The position numbers and the translations under genes were made by a program. Source: an uncultured Oscillospiraceae bacterium (GTDB lineage Bacteria; Bacillota; Clostridia; Oscillospirales; Oscillospiraceae). From it: DNA of 52,167 nt. The notes below the pieces were generated by a model. The model was given only the letters and a program-made list of their open reading frames with translations, was not told the DNA's origin and did not search any database. Positions 32,069 to 39,955 of the stretch are shown here, piece after piece; the stretch's first letter is position 1, and each line of letters begins with the position of its first letter. The stretch is taken from assembly GCA_950075865.1 (NCBI GenBank), contig CATMVA010000016.1, forward strand, positions 5,714 through 57,880, read 5' to 3'.

Positions 32069-34308
32069 TTGTCCTCCCCCCTCTCGATGCCCAGAAGCCG
32101 GGCGGCGGCGGCCTGGTTGCGGCCCTCGATGGAGCGGAGACGCTCCACCCCCTCGGTAAGGAAGGAGGCGTCCCCGATCCGGGCGGCGCCGCCGTCGATG
32201 AGGGCCTTGAGGGATTCCTCGGTCAGGTCACTGAGGTCGGTGTAGAGGTTCTGGCCGATGTAGCTGAGGAAGGAGCTGACCTTGGGGTCATAGACCACGC
32301 CCACCAGAGGAACACCCTGCCCGGCGGCGAAGACCAGGGCGTGGAGGCGCATGGAGACCACCATCTGCATCCGTGCGTAAAGGCCGATGGTGTGGGCCGA
32401 GGAGCCGGCCACGTCCAACAGGCGGGCGGGGGCGTGGGTCAGGCGGATGACCTGCTGGCAGGCCTCCACGTCCAGCCGCCGCTCGATGGGGAGAAAGAGG
32501 GGGGTGAGGCCGTATTTGGCGTAGGCGTAGTCGGCCCCTTTGGCCAGAATGGGGACCTTGGCCTCGAAACCCGGCCAGGGCCGGAGGGTGAAGGCGATGT
32601 ATTTTCCCGCCGGGTCCAGCCCGGCGCCCTCCAGAAGGCCGTCCACCGTGTGGGGCTCGGCGGCGGGGAGGATCACAGTGGGGTCGGCGGCCAGGATGAT
32701 CTCGGGCCGGGTGACCCCCATGGCCGCCAGCTCGCTCTGGGAGTGGACGTCCCGGAGGGTGATCACGTCCACTCGGCGCTGGATGATCTTCCCGGCCAAG
32801 CGGCGGTTGGAGGGGTACCGAAGGGGGCCAATGCCGCAGCCGTACATGATGACCTTGTTGCCCAGCAGCTTGCCCGCCGAGAGGGTGAAGAGATAGAAGA
32901 GCAGGCTCCGCCGGCGGCTGGTGGCGTCCTGCATCAGGGAGCCGCCGCCGTTGATGTAGAGCTTGGTTTTGGTCATCCGCCGGAGGAACCGGGGAATGTT
33001 GAAGGTGTAGATGGCGCCCACGCGGTAGACGCTGCGGGTCTCGGCGGGCTTCCGGGAGAGGACCCAGAGGGGCAGGTCAGGGTCCAGGCCCCGCATCTCC
33101 TGGACGATGGCCTCCAGGATGGCATCGTCCCCGGCGTTTCCACGGCCGTAGGCACCGCAGATCAGTACCCCGTCCCGCTTTCCGGCTTTACGCGCCTGGC
33201 GGCGGAGGATGGAGCGGTAGATGTCCAGTTGGCGCTCCAGGGTGGACTCCAGGGAGAACTGGTTCTGGCCTTTCTCCCGGAGCCGCTGGCCCATGTGCTC
33301 TCGGAGAAGGGGATCCTGGGCCATGGTGGCCAGGTGCTTGGCAAGGCTCTGGGCGTCCCCCGGGGGGAAGAGAAAGCCGTTGACGCCGTGTTCAATGAGG
33401 TAGGGCACCCCGCCCACCCGGCTGGCCACCGTGGGCAGGCCGGCACGGGCCCCCTCGGTCAGGGCGTAGGGGAAGGTCTCGCTGAGGGAGGTGAGGGTGT
33501 TGATGTCCAAGGCATTATAAAAGCTGTCGGTGTCGGTGACCCAGCCGGCGAAGCAGACCTCCTCGCTGACCCCCAGCTCGGCCGCCAGGGCGCGGAGTTT
33601 GGATTCCTCCTCCCCGTCGCCGGCAATGAGGAGACGGAGATAGGGGCAGGTGGCGTGGGCCATGGCGAAGCCCCGGATCAGGGTGGAGATGTCCTTCACC
33701 GGGTTGAGGCGGGCGGCGACGCCGGCGATAACGCAGTCTTTCCCCCAGGAAACGCCCAGGGAGCTGAGGTAGGCCTGCCGGTCCAGAATGGGAGTCCGGG
33801 GGGTGAAGTCCAGGCCGTTGTAAATGGTAAAAAGATGGTTGGGGTCGAAGCCCCGGGAGATGAGCAGGTCGGTCATGGCGTCGGACACCCCGATGCGGTA
33901 GTCCAGCCGCTTTAGGGCCCAGCCGTTGATGACCCCGTAGGTCATCCGGGCCAGGGGTCGGCCCAGGTAGTCCAGCCTGGGGTCGGAGTGGACGGTGGAG
34001 ACCACCGGCAGGTGGGTGGTACGGCGGAGGAGGGCCCCCATCAGGTTGCCCCGGGCCCCGTGGCAGTGGATCAGGTCGTAGTCTCCGTCCAGGATGAAGC
34101 GCTTCAGCTCCCGGCAGATCCGGAGCAGGTCGTTGCCGGGAAAGATCACGGTCTCGATGCCCAATTCCCGGGCCTCCTGGGCGAAGGGGCCGTCGGTGAA
34201 GCAGACCATGGTCACATGGATATTCCGGCTCAGGTTTTGCAGCAGCATGTGGACGTGGGTCTTGGCGCCGCCCGTGTCGCCGCCGCTGATGAGATGAATG
34301 ACTTTCAT
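32065..34308 (-). CDS. csaB: GT4 glycosyltransferase fused to CsaB-type polysaccharide pyruvyl transferase
   Basis: A 747-residue two-domain protein. Residues 1 to about 375 are a GT4 glycosyltransferase: GGAKTHVHMLL at the N-terminus, IAGVAARLNPVKD, and the E-x7-E motif SETFPYALTE. Residues about 390-730 are a pyruvyl transferase of the CsaB/WcaK type: GNAGDDAILEAI, INGGGSLMQD, YGCGIGPL and VSMRLHALVFAAGQG. CsaB adds pyruvate to the secondary cell-wall polymer, which then binds SLH-domain proteins. The fusion suggests that sugar addition and pyruvylation are done together. The start at 34308 has a GGAGGCGG site; the upstream codons cover the promoter. The symbol applies to the C-terminal domain. 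Confidence 0.9.
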   Translation of the reverse strand: MKVIHLISGGDTGGAKTHVHMLLQNLSRNIHVTMVCFTDGPFAQEARELGIETVIFPGNDLLRICRELKRFILDGDYDLIHCHGARGNLMGALLRRTTHLPVVSTVHSDPRLDYLGRPLARMTYGVINGWALKRLDYRIGVSDAMTDLLISRGFDPNHLFTIYNGLDFTPRTPILDRQAYLSSLGVSWGKDCVIAGVAARLNPVKDISTLIRGFAMAHATCPYLRLLIAGDGEEESKLRALAAELGVSEEVCFAGWVTDTDSFYNALDINTLTSLSETFPYALTEGARAGLPTVASRVGGVPYLIEHGVNGFLFPPGDAQSLAKHLATMAQDPLLREHMGQRLREKGQNQFSLESTLERQLDIYRSILRRQARKAGKRDGVLICGAYGRGNAGDDAILEAIVQEMRGLDPDLPLWVLSRKPAETRSVYRVGAIYTFNIPRFLRRMTKTKLYINGGGSLMQDATSRRRSLLFYLFTLSAGKLLGNKVIMYGCGIGPLRYPSNRRLAGKIIQRRVDVITLRDVHSQSELAAMGVTRPEIILAADPTVILPAAEPHTVDGLLEGAGLDPAGKYIAFTLRPWPGFEAKVPILAKGADYAYAKYGLTPLFLPIERRLDVEACQQVIRLTHAPARLLDVAGSSAHTIGLYARMQMVVSMRLHALVFAAGQGVPLVGVVYDPKVSSFLSYIGQNLYTDLSDLTEESLKALIDGGAARIGDASFLTEGVERLRSIEGRNQAAAARLLGIERGEDK

Positions 34309-34328
34309 GGCCGCCTCCGAAAAAAGAC

Positions 34329-34357
34329 TTGTAGGGGAGAGAAAAATGTGGTAGAAT
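34329..34357 (+). promoter_or_regulatory. Promoter of the DUF4330 gene
   Basis: TTGTAG (34329-34334), a 17-base spacer and TAGAAT (34352-34357). It runs divergently from, and just beside, the csaB promoter. Confidence 0.6.
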
Positions 34358-34371
34358 CTCAATGTTCTTCT

Positions 34372-34399
34372 ATTGTACCACAAAACCTCAAATATACAA
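34372..34399 (-). promoter_or_regulatory. Promoter of csaB-glycosyltransferase
   Basis: On the minus strand: TTGTAT, a 16-base spacer and TACAAT (34377-34372), about 64 bases before the csaB start. Confidence 0.65.
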
Positions 34400-34439
34400 C
34401 CGAAAATCGACGGGGTTTTCCCGTGAAAAGGAGACAGCT

Positions 34440-34934
34440 ATGAAAGACAAGAAACTCTTTGGTAAGTTCAACATCATCGATTTGTTGGTGGTCCTGCTGA
34501 TCCTGGCCGCCGGATTCTTCGCGGTCTACCGCATGATCCCCGAGAAGCAGGAGTACCAGCCTGCCAATATCGCCCGGATCGAGTATGTGGTCAAGGTCTC
34601 CCGGGTGGACCCCGCGGTCTATGAGAACGCGAAGAAGTGGTTCGACCAGGGGGAGACCCGGCTCATCGCCGGGGATTCCTTCATCAACGGAAACGTGGTG
34701 GACATGTACGCCGTGCCCTACGAGACCACCACCACGGCGGCCGACGGCAGTCTGGTCCTGGCCACCGACCCCTATTACCTGACGGTCTACTGCACCATGC
34801 AGGGTCCCATTACGGATGGGGTGGTGATGAAGGTGGTCTCCCAGGAGACCCGGGTGGGACTGCTCAATACGGTCAAGACCCGGGGCTTCTGCTTCATGAA
34901 CGGCACCATCATTTCGGTAGAGCCACTGGACTGA
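34440..34934 (+). CDS. DUF4330 family membrane-anchored protein
   Basis: A 164-residue protein with a charged N-terminus (MKDKKLFGKFN), one transmembrane helix (about 14-35, IIDLLVVLLILAAGFF) and an extracytoplasmic domain. The KLFGKFNIIDLLVV opening is characteristic of DUF4330 proteins, whose function is not known; they often sit near polysaccharide genes. Here the neighbour is the divergent GT4-CsaB gene, so a link to surface polymer assembly is possible but inferred. An AAAGGAGA site precedes the ATG at 34440. Confidence 0.85.
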   Translation: MKDKKLFGKFNIIDLLVVLLILAAGFFAVYRMIPEKQEYQPANIARIEYVVKVSRVDPAVYENAKKWFDQGETRLIAGDSFINGNVVDMYAVPYETTTTAADGSLVLATDPYYLTVYCTMQGPITDGVVMKVVSQETRVGLLNTVKTRGFCFMNGTIISVEPLD

Positions 34935-34944
34935 AAAGAGCCAG

Positions 34945-34975
34945 AAAGGGCGGCGGAGGACCCGCCGCCCTTTTT
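34945..34975 (+). terminator. Intrinsic terminator after the DUF4330 gene
   Basis: A perfect 12-bp stem (34945-34956 with 34962-34973), AGGAC loop, ending in five T. Confidence 0.88.
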
Positions 34976-34999
34976 GATGGCCAGAGAGGAGAGAATGGA

Positions 35000-35572
35000 A
35001 TGATCGAGACCTTTTTGAATATGGACGGCGGCTTTCTGCTGTGGGTCCAGGCGTTTGTCCGGCAGCTCTGGCTGGACCCTATCGTGTCCTTCTACACCAA
35101 GCTGGGGGACGCGGGGCTGATGTGGATCGTGCTGTGCGTGGCCCTGCTGATCTTCCCCAGGACCCGGCGGGCCGGGCTCTGCGGGGCCATGGCCCTGGTT
35201 TTGAGCCTATTGTGTACCAACGTGATCCTGAAAAACCTCTTTACCCGCACCCGGCCCTGGCTGGTGGTGGAGGGGCTCACCGCCCTGGTCCACGAGCACG
35301 ACCCCAATTCCTTCCCCTCGGGCCACACCAGCGCCTCTTTCGCCGCGGCCGCGGCATTGTGGCCCACCCTGAGGAAAAAGTGGGCCAGGGTGACCGTACT
35401 GGTCCTGGCGGCCCTGATGGCCCTCAGCCGGCTCTATGTGGGAGTCCACTTCCCCTCCGACGTGATCGTGGGGGTGCTGGTGGGGCTCTTCTGCGGCTGG
35501 GCGGCCAGCAAGCTGCTGAAGCTGGCGGAGGAGAAGACTGACCTGCCCGGAAAGCTGAGGTATTCAGAATAA
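35000..35572 (+). CDS. PAP2 family membrane phosphatase
   Basis: A 190-residue membrane enzyme with about five helices. All three PAP2 catalytic motifs are present: KNLFTRTRP (K-x6-RP), FPSGHTS (PSGH) and SRLYVGVHFPSD (SR-x5-H-x3-D). Homologues remove phosphate from undecaprenyl pyrophosphate or from phosphatidic acid or phosphatidylglycerol phosphate at the outer face; the substrate here is unknown. GAGAGGAGAG precedes the ATG at 35000. Given the nearby cell-wall genes, lipid-carrier recycling is a reasonable guess. Confidence 0.9.
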   Translation: MIETFLNMDGGFLLWVQAFVRQLWLDPIVSFYTKLGDAGLMWIVLCVALLIFPRTRRAGLCGAMALVLSLLCTNVILKNLFTRTRPWLVVEGLTALVHEHDPNSFPSGHTSASFAAAAALWPTLRKKWARVTVLVLAALMALSRLYVGVHFPSDVIVGVLVGLFCGWAASKLLKLAEEKTDLPGKLRYSE

Positions 35573-35576
35573 GCGC

Positions 35577-35612
35577 AAAAAAGCTCCCCGGCGTTGCCGG
35601 GGAGCTTTTCTT
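35577..35612 (+). terminator. Intrinsic terminator after the PAP2 gene
   Basis: A perfect 14-bp stem (35579-35592 with 35596-35609) with a GTT loop and TTTTCTTCT after it. Confidence 0.9.
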
Positions 35613-35697
35613 CTCTGCTGGGAGCGTTTGGGCACGTCATTCGGCTTCGTCGAACGGCCGTGCCGGTAAGCCGTTTCACTGCGCGCGGTGAAACAAC

Positions 35698-35925
35698 TTA
35701 CTTGCAGCCGCAGGAAGAGCCGCGCACGGTGCCGCCGTTGGCGGCACCTCCTTGATCGCCCAGCTGGAAGGAGGAGCATTCAGTGCAGTCGCACCTGCTC
35801 ACATTCTGCTGGGTGCAGCCCACATGGATGGCTTTCAGGGTGCAGTGGTCGTCGGCGCCCGAGTGATAGGCGCAGGAGCTGACCGAGCATTTGATGCTGG
35901 GGTTGCAGGTCTCGTTGGTCTTCAT
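35698..35925 (-). CDS. DUF1540 Cys-rich small protein
   Basis: A 75-residue protein with eleven Cys. Residues about 10-55 are a DUF1540 domain (IKCSVSSCAYHS, HCTLKAIHVGC, RCDCTECSSF), probably a small metal- or disulfide-stabilised fold; its role is unknown, and relatives are common in spore-forming Clostridia. The C-terminus is a Gly-rich tail ending SSCGCK. A GGGAGGAA site precedes the ATG. Downstream, 35673-35694 forms a GTTTCAC/GTGAAAC hairpin without a clear T-run. Confidence 0.9.
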   Translation of the reverse strand: MKTNETCNPSIKCSVSSCAYHSGADDHCTLKAIHVGCTQQNVSRCDCTECSSFQLGDQGGAANGGTVRGSSCGCK

Positions 35926-35940
35926 ATTGGAATTCCTCCC

Positions 35941-35970
35941 TTGATATCGTTTTGGGTACAGTGGTAGTAT
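35941..35970 (+). promoter_or_regulatory. Candidate promoter for the DUF1858-like gene
   Basis: TTGATA (35941-35946), an 18-base spacer and TAGTAT (35965-35970), with a leader of about 100 bases to the ATG. Confidence 0.45.
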
Positions 35971-36077
35971 GGCCCCACACCGGGCGGCTTATACACGGGA
36001 CAGAGATCCGGCAGTGGGCAAAGGCACAAGGCAAGCTGGAGGACACGGGTGCATAGGATGGGGACGGAGGTGAGAAA

Positions 36078-36290
36078 ATGAACCTGAAAAACAATAAGGT
36101 GACGGTGGGGGAGCTTCTGGACTATGCCCCGGCCAAGGCGGTATTCCAGAAGCGGTTCCCCATGGTGCTCAAGCACCCCATGGTGGGGGCGGCCCGGACG
36201 GTCACCCTGGAGCAGCTGATCGCTGTCGCCGGCGCTTACATTCCCCAAAGGACCATCCAGGACACCCTCAACGAGCTTCAGAAGGTGTGA
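36078..36290 (+). CDS. DUF1858-like small protein lacking the usual Cys
   Basis: A 70-residue soluble protein. VTVGELLDYAPAKAVFQKRFPM and the final LNELQKV resemble DUF1858/ScdA N-terminal domains, which normally carry a Cys in a C-x2-C or HC loop; here that loop (VLKHPMVGAART) has none. So the metal or redox site of the family, if any, is lost. A GGAGGTGAG site precedes the ATG. Its 3' end overlaps the convergent membrane gene by 23 bases. Function unknown. Confidence 0.75.
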   Translation: MNLKNNKVTVGELLDYAPAKAVFQKRFPMVLKHPMVGAARTVTLEQLIAVAGAYIPQRTIQDTLNELQKV

Positions 36291-36810
36291 AGCGTCGGTA
36301 CCAGCGCAGCCCCTGGGTCCCCCGGAGGCGGAGGATCTGGAGGGAGGCCGCCGCGTCCCCCAGGTAAAAGAGGGCGAAGGGGATGGTCACGGCCGCCGGG
36401 ATGGCCCCCACCCAGCTCTCCAGCCAGGGTTGGATCAGGTAGGTCATGGGCAGGGCCAGAAGGCCCCAGAACAGGCTGAAGAGAAGGCAGACCCGGCCGC
36501 CCAGGTTGAAGGGGAGGGCGTGGTAATCCCAAAAGACCGCCCCGGTGAGCTTTTCATAGAAAAGGGACATCCCCCACTCGCAGGCGGTGGCCACCCCCGC
36601 TCCGGCCAGGAACAGAAGAAGGGGAGAGGCCTTTACCCCGGGCGGGAGGAGCAGGATGCACAGCGCCCCCAGGCCGTAGACCGGGCAGACCGGCAGGAGC
36701 AGATGGCACTTGCGGTCGGGTTTGGGGCTGTGGGTGAGCCGGGCAAAGGCGCACTCCAGAACAAAGCCCAAAAGGCCGTACAGAAAAAACTGCCAGAAAA
36801 ACCGGTCCAC
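36268..36810 (-). CDS. Putative ABC transporter permease-like membrane protein (PF06541 type)
   Basis: A 180-residue protein with about five membrane segments. FFLYGLLGFVLE at the N-terminus, PVCPVYGLGALC, ACEWGMSLFYEKLTG and FWDYHALPFNLGGRVCL are the hallmark order of this family, annotated as putative ABC-transporter permease although no ATPase is adjacent; its role is unknown. A GTG start at 36810 is chosen for the GAGGGGG site; the longer frame to 36882 has no good ribosome site. It ends inside the last codons of the convergent DUF1858-like gene. Confidence 0.78.
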   Translation of the reverse strand: MDRFFWQFFLYGLLGFVLECAFARLTHSPKPDRKCHLLLPVCPVYGLGALCILLLPPGVKASPLLLFLAGAGVATACEWGMSLFYEKLTGAVFWDYHALPFNLGGRVCLLFSLFWGLLALPMTYLIQPWLESWVGAIPAAVTIPFALFYLGDAAASLQILRLRGTQGLRWYRRFTPSEAR

Positions 36811-36880
36811 TTTGTTTCCCCCTCTCGTTTCCACACTATCATTGCCCGGGAAGGGGAAAGCATACGGGGGAGTTTTTGTC

Positions 36881-36918
36881 AAAAAAGGAGCAGGTCCGTC
36901 AGGGCCTGCTCCTTTTCC
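36881..36918 (-). terminator. Terminator of the second SpoU gene
   Basis: A 12-bp perfect stem (36883-36894 with 36905-36916), extendable by three pairs; on the minus strand it is followed by TTTTTT. Confidence 0.88.
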
Positions 36919-36930
36919 TTTTTTGAATTG

Positions 36931-37755
36931 TCAGCGTATCCGCAACTCCCAGAAGGCCACAGCGGCCGCGGCGCCCACATTGAGGGAGTCTACCCCGTGG
37001 GACATGGGGATCTTAACGGTGTGGTCACATCCGGCCACGGTGGCGGGGGACAGGCCGTCCCCCTCGGTGCCCAGTACGATGGCCAGCCTGTCGCTTTGGG
37101 CAAGGGCCGGGTGGTCCACCGGGGCAGACCGGTCGGTGAGGGCCATGGCGGCCGTTCGGAAGCCCAGAGCGCGCAGCCGCTCCAGGCCGGGACCGGGCCA
37201 GTCGCCGGAGGTCTCCCCCAGGAAGGTCCAGGGGATTTGAAAGACCGTCCCCATGCTCACCCGTACCGAACGGCGGTGGAGGGGATCACAGCAGGTGGGG
37301 GTGCAGAGGACGGCGTCCATGCCCAGGGCGGCCGCCGAGCGGAAGATGGCCCCCACGTTGGTGGGATCCACGATCCCTTCAAGAACGGCCAGCCGCCGGG
37401 CGTGACCGCAGACCTCTTCCACGGTGGGCAGGGCGGGGCGGCGCATGGCGCAGAGGATCCCGCGGGTCAGCTCGTAGCCCGTGAGGGAGGCAAGGACCTC
37501 CCGGCGGGCGGTGTAGACCTCCACGTCGCCGCAGCGCTCCAGCAGGGGAGCGGAGGGGACGAGCTGCCGCTCCTCCATCAGCAGGGAGACCGGGACATAC
37601 CCGGCGTCCAGGGCGTGGGAGATGACCTTGGCGCTCTCGGCGATAAAGAGGGCCTTTTCGGGGTGGCGGCGGCTTTTCAACTGGTGTTCCGTGAGCCGGG
37701 CGTATACGTCCAGCCGGGGATCGGACAGGTCGGTGAGTTCCACGATCCGGGCCAT
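36931..37755 (-). CDS. SpoU-family RNA 2'-O-methyltransferase
   Basis: A 274-residue SPOUT methyltransferase. An N-terminal substrate-binding domain (about 20-105, RLTEHQLKSRRHPEKALFIAE) precedes the catalytic domain with motif 1 (DPTNVGAIFRSAAALG), motif 2 (VLGTEGDGLS) and motif 3 (SLNVGAAAAVAFWE). The modified nucleotide is not known. It is distinct in sequence from the SpoU gene at 9235. An AAGGAGG site precedes the ATG at 37755. Monocistronic, divergent from a TetR regulator. Confidence 0.9.
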   Translation of the reverse strand: MARIVELTDLSDPRLDVYARLTEHQLKSRRHPEKALFIAESAKVISHALDAGYVPVSLLMEERQLVPSAPLLERCGDVEVYTARREVLASLTGYELTRGILCAMRRPALPTVEEVCGHARRLAVLEGIVDPTNVGAIFRSAAALGMDAVLCTPTCCDPLHRRSVRVSMGTVFQIPWTFLGETSGDWPGPGLERLRALGFRTAAMALTDRSAPVDHPALAQSDRLAIVLGTEGDGLSPATVAGCDHTVKIPMSHGVDSLNVGAAAAVAFWELRIR

Positions 37756-37783
37756 GGGGGCGCCTCCTTGGGAATTTTTCTCA

Positions 37784-37812
37784 ACTATACTGTATTCCGG
37801 GGAGAAAAGCAA
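37784..37812 (-). promoter_or_regulatory. Promoter of the second SpoU gene
   Basis: On the minus strand: TTGCTT (37812-37807), a 17-base spacer and TATAGT (37789-37784), 28 bases before the ATG. Confidence 0.65.
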
Positions 37813-37835
37813 GATTTTTTAGCGTTTTTGAACTC

Positions 37836-37864
37836 TTGTCATTTTTGGGGAAATTCGCTATAAT
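37836..37864 (+). promoter_or_regulatory. Promoter of the TetR gene
   Basis: TTGTCA (37836-37841), a 17-base spacer and a perfect TATAAT (37859-37864), 21 bases before the ATG. Confidence 0.85.
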
Positions 37865-37885
37865 CAACCCAAAGGAGGGAAACCC

Positions 37886-38458
37886 ATGGCCGATTCCACG
37901 ATCACAAAACGAGCGCTGGCCACGGCGCTCAGAGAGTTGATGGAGACCATGCCGTTTGAGAAGATCAATGTGGCCCGGATCGCCGCGCAGTGCGGCATGA
38001 GCCGCAAGAGCTTCTACTATCACTTCAGGGACAAGTACGATCTGGTGAACTGGATCTTTGACATGGAGACCCAGGACCTGATGCTCCAGCTGAAAAGCCA
38101 GGAGGCCTACAGCGCCCGAATCGAGTTCCTGGCCCGGATCTGCGACTATTTTTACGCCAACCGGAGCTTCTACTGCAAGGCCCTGCGGATCCAGGGGCAA
38201 AACTCCTTCTCCGAGCATGTGCGGGAGTCCATCCGGCCTGTGATGAAGGCCCGGGTGGAGTATCTGGTCTCGGGGGAGAATGTGGACGACTTTGAACTGG
38301 ATTTCTTTATCGACGCATGCTACTGCGCCCTGGAGCGGTGGCTCAAGGACAAGAACTGCATCCCGCCCGGGGAGCTGGTGGCCAAGATCGACCGGGTACT
38401 CCAACGGGGAGTGGAGGTCCTGGGCCGGGAGATCCAGGAGGGGAAGGCGCCCCACTGA
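37886..38458 (+). CDS. TetR/AcrR family regulator
   Basis: A 190-residue one-domain-plus-ligand regulator. The N-terminal HTH (about 8-55) reads TKRALATALRELMETMPFEKI, NVARIAAQCGMSRKSFYYHF and KYDLVNW, typical of TetR proteins; the C-terminal helical domain should bind an unknown ligand. AAAGGAGGG precedes the ATG. It is followed on the same strand by a radical SAM and a DegV gene. Inverted repeats just ahead of the radical SAM promoter may be its operator. Confidence 0.92.
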   Translation: MADSTITKRALATALRELMETMPFEKINVARIAAQCGMSRKSFYYHFRDKYDLVNWIFDMETQDLMLQLKSQEAYSARIEFLARICDYFYANRSFYCKALRIQGQNSFSEHVRESIRPVMKARVEYLVSGENVDDFELDFFIDACYCALERWLKDKNCIPPGELVAKIDRVLQRGVEVLGREIQEGKAPH

Positions 38459-38465
38459 CAAAAAA

Positions 38466-38547
38466 GGACAGATTTCGACCTCTGTCCCAAATTTTGTCTC
38501 CGGGGAAAAAGTGTCCCATGACAGAGCGTGCCCCCAGCCTCTATAAT
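38466..38547 (+). promoter_or_regulatory. Promoter and candidate TetR operator for the radical SAM-DegV unit
   Basis: TATAAT (38542-38547) with ATGACA 18 bases upstream (38518-38523). An inverted repeat GGACAGA (38466-38472)/TCTGTCC (38481-38487) and a second TGTC-N4-GACA (38512-38523) share the same half-site; the second covers the -35 box. The first could also end the tetR transcript. Confidence 0.55.
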
Positions 38548-38597
38548 TTGTTCAAACCGTCATGGTTTTGACAAATGTAAGGGAGGCTATGTATAGA

Positions 38598-39941
38598 ATG
38601 AGCACGATCAAGGAGACCATGCAGAACTTCGCCATGAACCAGGCGCTGAAGTACGTGGAGGGCAATCCCGAGGAGAACATCCCCAAGCTGATGTCCATGG
38701 TGGACAAGTTCACCCCCAAGGACTGGTATGCCGGCCAGAGGGACGCCATCCGGGGGGCTATCGACGCGAAAAACAACTGGTATCAGTTGATCCTGAAGGT
38801 CTATGACCTGGATCCGGGGGTCCGCAAGGCCTTTTTCCAGAACTTCCTGTTCAATGCCAGTCTGAAGGGCAGCGCGACCCAGGACGAGCTGAGCGCCAGG
38901 GAGGACTGCAACATCCCCTGGGCCATCCTGCTGGATCCCACCTCGGCCTGCAATATGCACTGTACCGGCTGCTGGGCCGCCGAGTATGGGCACCAGCTCA
39001 ATCTGAGCCTGGAGGATATCGACTCCATCATCACCCAGGGCAAGAAGCTGGGGACCTATATGTACATCTACACCGGCGGGGAGCCTCTGGTCCGGAAGAA
39101 GGACCTGATCCGGATCTGCGAGATGCACCCCGACTGCGAGTTCCTCTCCTTCACCAACGGAACCCTGATCGACGAGGACTTCTGCCGGGAGATGCTGCGG
39201 GTGAAGAACTTTGTGCCTGCCATCTCGCTGGAGGGCTTTGAGGAGGCCAACGACTCCCGCCGGGGAGACGGGGTCTACAGGAAGGTCCACGACGCCATGG
39301 CCCTGATGAAGGAGCATAAGCTGCCCTTCGGCATCTCCACCTGCTACACCAGCCGTAATGTGGATGACGTGAGCAGCGAGGCCTATTTCGACCAGCTCAT
39401 CGATGCCGGCGCCCTCTTTGTCTGGTTTTTCCACTACATGCCCGTGGGTAACGATGCGGCGGTGGAGCTGCTGCCCACCCCCGAGCAGCGCTTGAAGATG
39501 TACGAGGCCATCCGGGGCTTCCGGAGCACCAAGCCCATCTTCTCCATGGACTTCCAGAACGACGCCGAGTATGTGGGCGGCTGTATCGCCGGCGGCCGGC
39601 GGTATCTTCACATCAACGCCAAGGGGGATGTGGAGCCTTGTGTGTTCATCCACTACTCCAACGTGAACATTCACGACGTGACCCTGCTGGAGGCCCTCAA
39701 GAGCCCCCTCTTCATGGCTTACCACAGGGGTCAGCCCTTCAATGACAACATGCTCAAGCCCTGTCCCATGCTGGAAAACCCCGAGATCCTGCCTGGAATG
39801 GTGAAGGAGACCGGGGCCGTGAACACCGACTACCAGAGCCCGGAGACCGCCGAGCATCTGTGCGAGAAGACCCGGCCCTATGCCGAGAAATGGAGCCCCG
39901 CCGCTGAGAAGGTCTGGGAGAAGGGGGCCTCCGAACAATAA
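38598..39941 (+). CDS. Radical SAM protein
   Basis: A 448-residue radical SAM enzyme. The cluster Cys are 118, 122 and 125 (CNMHCTGC, C-x3-C-x2-C), followed by the SAM-binding YTGGEPL. C-terminal Cys in YVGGCIAGGRR, VEPCVFI and LKPCPML are placed where SPASM-like or auxiliary cluster ligands occur. The first 100 residues are an extra helical segment. The start at 38598 gives proper spacing from GGGAGG, whereas the ATG at 38589 is too close. It is 14 bases from a DegV gene. The reaction is unknown; a lipid-linked substrate is only a guess from the neighbour. Confidence 0.87.
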   Translation: MSTIKETMQNFAMNQALKYVEGNPEENIPKLMSMVDKFTPKDWYAGQRDAIRGAIDAKNNWYQLILKVYDLDPGVRKAFFQNFLFNASLKGSATQDELSAREDCNIPWAILLDPTSACNMHCTGCWAAEYGHQLNLSLEDIDSIITQGKKLGTYMYIYTGGEPLVRKKDLIRICEMHPDCEFLSFTNGTLIDEDFCREMLRVKNFVPAISLEGFEEANDSRRGDGVYRKVHDAMALMKEHKLPFGISTCYTSRNVDDVSSEAYFDQLIDAGALFVWFFHYMPVGNDAAVELLPTPEQRLKMYEAIRGFRSTKPIFSMDFQNDAEYVGGCIAGGRRYLHINAKGDVEPCVFIHYSNVNIHDVTLLEALKSPLFMAYHRGQPFNDNMLKPCPMLENPEILPGMVKETGAVNTDYQSPETAEHLCEKTRPYAEKWSPAAEKVWEKGASEQ

Positions 39942-39955
39942 GCGAGGTATGATGT

